Below, piece by piece: positions 62,495-64,000 of a stretch of 64,000 nucleotides of DNA (position 1 is its first letter; each line of letters begins with the position of its first letter). The stretch covers positions 186,001 through 250,000 of the forward strand of contig DATLIY010000007.1 of assembly GCA_035539175.1 (NCBI GenBank). Reading direction: 5' to 3'. This DNA comes from Acidisarcina sp. (lineage in GTDB: Bacteria > Acidobacteriota > Terriglobia > Terriglobales > Acidobacteriaceae). A program made the position numbers and the translations under genes. The notes under the pieces are model-generated. The model was not told the origin of the DNA, made no database searches, and saw nothing but the letters and a program-made list of their open reading frames with translations.

Positions 62495-64000
62495 TCCTGT
62501 CTCCTGCTCCAGAACGCGGCGCTTCACTGATACTGATTGAAGGAGGCCTTACTGCGATTGCGATCGCTGTAGCGTTCTGCTGCCCCAGGCTTGGCTCCGG
62601 GTTCTTTTCGCGCATCGAGCGCGCCTTCACGCGATTGGCGCGCAAACAGGGTCTGGCCGTCGCAACTACCGGCATCACAGCGCTCCTTCTGCGTCTGGCG
62701 CTGCTTCCGCTGAATCCAATTCCCCACCCATTCATCCACGATGACTTCAGCTTTCTGCTTGCAGCGGATACCTTCGCATCCGGAAGGCTGACCAATCCCA
62801 CTCCCGCGATGTGGATGCATTTTGAAAGCTTCCATATCACGATGACACCAACCTACATGTCGATGTACTTTCCCGCGCAGGGTCTCGTGATGGCCGCGGG
62901 CAAATTGCTGCTGGGACATCCCTGGTTTGGCATCTTAGGCGTAACTTCCCTGATGTGCGCTGCCATCTGCTGGATGCTGCAGGCATGGTTGCCGCCAACC
63001 TGGGCGCTTCTCGGAGGCATGCTCGCAATTCTGCGCCTGGGCCTCTTCAGCTACTGGATCAACAGCTATACCGGTGGTGGCTCTGTCGCAGCGCTTGGTG
63101 GAGCGCTCGTGTTGGGATCATTTCCGCGACTCATGCGAACTCCACGACTGCGTCTCAGTCTCTTGATGACCGTCGGCATAATCATGCTCGCCATGAGCCG
63201 CCCTTATGAGGGCATGCTGCTTTGTCTTCCCGTAGCGTTTGTTTTAGGACGCTGGCTGCTCTTCGGAGAGAACAGGCCGACTGCTGCTGTATTTCGTCGC
63301 TGCACCGCGGCGCCGCTGGCGCTCATCCTCGCCGCCGGCGCGTGGATGGCCTACTACGACTATCGTGCCTTCGGAGACCCGCTCATCCAGCCCTATAAAA
63401 TAAACCGGGCTACGTACGCTGTGGCTCCTCACTTTGTCTGGCAAGCTCCACATCCGGAACCAGTCTATAGACATCCGGTCATGCGCAAATTCTATGCAGG
63501 GTGGGAACTCGACGGTTACCTGAGAATTCACACTCTCTCTGGCTTTCTCACGGAGACCCTCTACAAACTCATGAGGGCGACTTTTTTCTTCGCCGGCATT
63601 GTCCTGCTCCCACCTTTACTTATGCTCAAGCGAGTTCTTGCGGATCGCCGGACGCGTTTTCTGGTTCTGTGCGTATTCATATTGGCTGCGGGAATGCTGA
63701 TAGAAACATGGCTCATTCCCCATTACCTCTCACCCTTCACAGCAGCCTTCTATGCGCTTGGTCTGCAGGCGATGCGCCACTTGCGCCTTTGGAGCCCCGC
63801 CGGGCAGCCAGTTGGACTTGAGATCGTGCGGCTCATCGTAATGACATGTATTGTGTTGACCGGACTTCGTGCCTTCGCACAGCCACTTCACCTCACACTT
63901 GCCCAAGCCAGTAACCCCAGTTCCTACTGGTATGGATCGAGAGATTTCGGCGAGCGCCGAGCGCAGATTGAAGCCAGATTGGAGCAACTACCCGGACGCC
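62491..64000 (+). CDS. Large GT-C-like membrane protein (C-terminus outside window)
   Basis: At least 503 residues with ten or more hydrophobic helices. The first loop 'HPFIHDDFSFLLAADTFASG' carries the DD-type acidic motif seen in ArnT-like glycosyltransferases, and 'TPTYMSMYFPAQGLVMAAGK' follows. The frame is open to the window end. Related in design to the genes at 43000 and 46154. Confidence 0.75.
   Translation, partial: MILSPAPERGASLILIEGGLTAIAIAVAFCCPRLGSGFFSRIERAFTRLARKQGLAVATTGITALLLRLALLPLNPIPHPFIHDDFSFLLAADTFASGRLTNPTPAMWMHFESFHITMTPTYMSMYFPAQGLVMAAGKLLLGHPWFGILGVTSLMCAAICWMLQAWLPPTWALLGGMLAILRLGLFSYWINSYTGGGSVAALGGALVLGSFPRLMRTPRLRLSLLMTVGIIMLAMSRPYEGMLLCLPVAFVLGRWLLFGENRPTAAVFRRCTAAPLALILAAGAWMAYYDYRAFGDPLIQPYKINRATYAVAPHFVWQAPHPEPVYRHPVMRKFYAGWELDGYLRIHTLSGFLTETLYKLMRATFFFAGIVLLPPLLMLKRVLADRRTRFLVLCVFILAAGMLIETWLIPHYLSPFTAAFYALGLQAMRHLRLWSPAGQPVGLEIVRLIVMTCIVLTGLRAFAQPLHLTLAQASNPSSYWYGSRDFGERRAQIEARLEQLPGR

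Overview
The window looks like a chromosome segment of an acidobacterium, probably Acidobacteriaceae/Terriglobia. This is inferred from gene content: a Ser/Thr kinase fused to TPR repeats, a Tad pilus locus with sigma-54-type promoters, exopolysaccharide genes and several large GT-C-like membrane proteins. No rRNA or marker gene is present to prove it. Both ends of the window cut through genes.

Layout. (1) 1-8000: exopolysaccharide locus on the minus strand (Wza-type export protein, Wzc-type chain-length regulator/tyrosine kinase, GT4 glycosyltransferase, WbaP-type initiating sugar transferase), with a divergent secreted glycoside hydrolase. (2) 8100-10200: small membrane protein, then a radical SAM protein and a class II aldolase joined by an ATGA overlap. 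(3) 10481-23969: intact tRNA-Asp(GTC) followed by a 13.4-kb integrated element bounded by an exact 46-bp repeat of the tRNA 3' end (attL 10513-10558, attR 23924-23969). The element has a tyrosine integrase, an excisionase-like HTH, repeated arm-type sites at both ends, a primase-polymerase/helicase, a long minus-strand operon with a tape-measure-like protein and a tail-fibre-like protein, a tandem-repeat region that may be its origin, a serine recombinase, and a three-gene cargo unit beside attR. No capsid, portal or terminase gene was recognised.

(4) 24400-33800: secreted metzincin-like lipoprotein with a Gly-rich heptapeptide repeat, Ser/Thr kinase-TPR protein, Tat-exported ferritin-like protein, outer-membrane MetA-like protein. 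(5) 33850-42800, all minus strand: amidohydrolase, MFS transporter, pyruvate oxidase (poxB), DUF2339 membrane protein, and an NrfD / four-cluster ferredoxin / tetrahaem cytochrome c module without a catalytic subunit. (6) 43000-47750: GT-C-like membrane protein overlapping a sigma-54-dependent activator, and a divergent GT-C-like protein. (7) 47860-62270: a near-complete Tad/Flp pilus locus (cpaA, cpaE, cpaF, tadB, tadC, a 31-residue membrane peptide, DUF192, a PilZ-TadE fusion, TadE, TadG-like, an inverted TonB-like gene, cpaB, cpaC, a second DUF192, two flp pilins). (8) 62327-64000: a possible small gene and another large membrane protein running off the end.

How parts may work together: GG-N10-GC (-24/-12) elements lie upstream of the Wzc gene, cpaA, cpaB and the first flp. 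An NtrC-type activator is encoded in the same window, so polysaccharide and pilus genes may share sigma-54 control (inference). A PilZ domain fused to a pilin-like segment suggests that c-di-GMP acts directly on the pilus machine (inference). The most unusual parts are the tape-measure-bearing mobile element, its LTTxHL-repeat cargo proteins, and the PilZ-TadE fusion.
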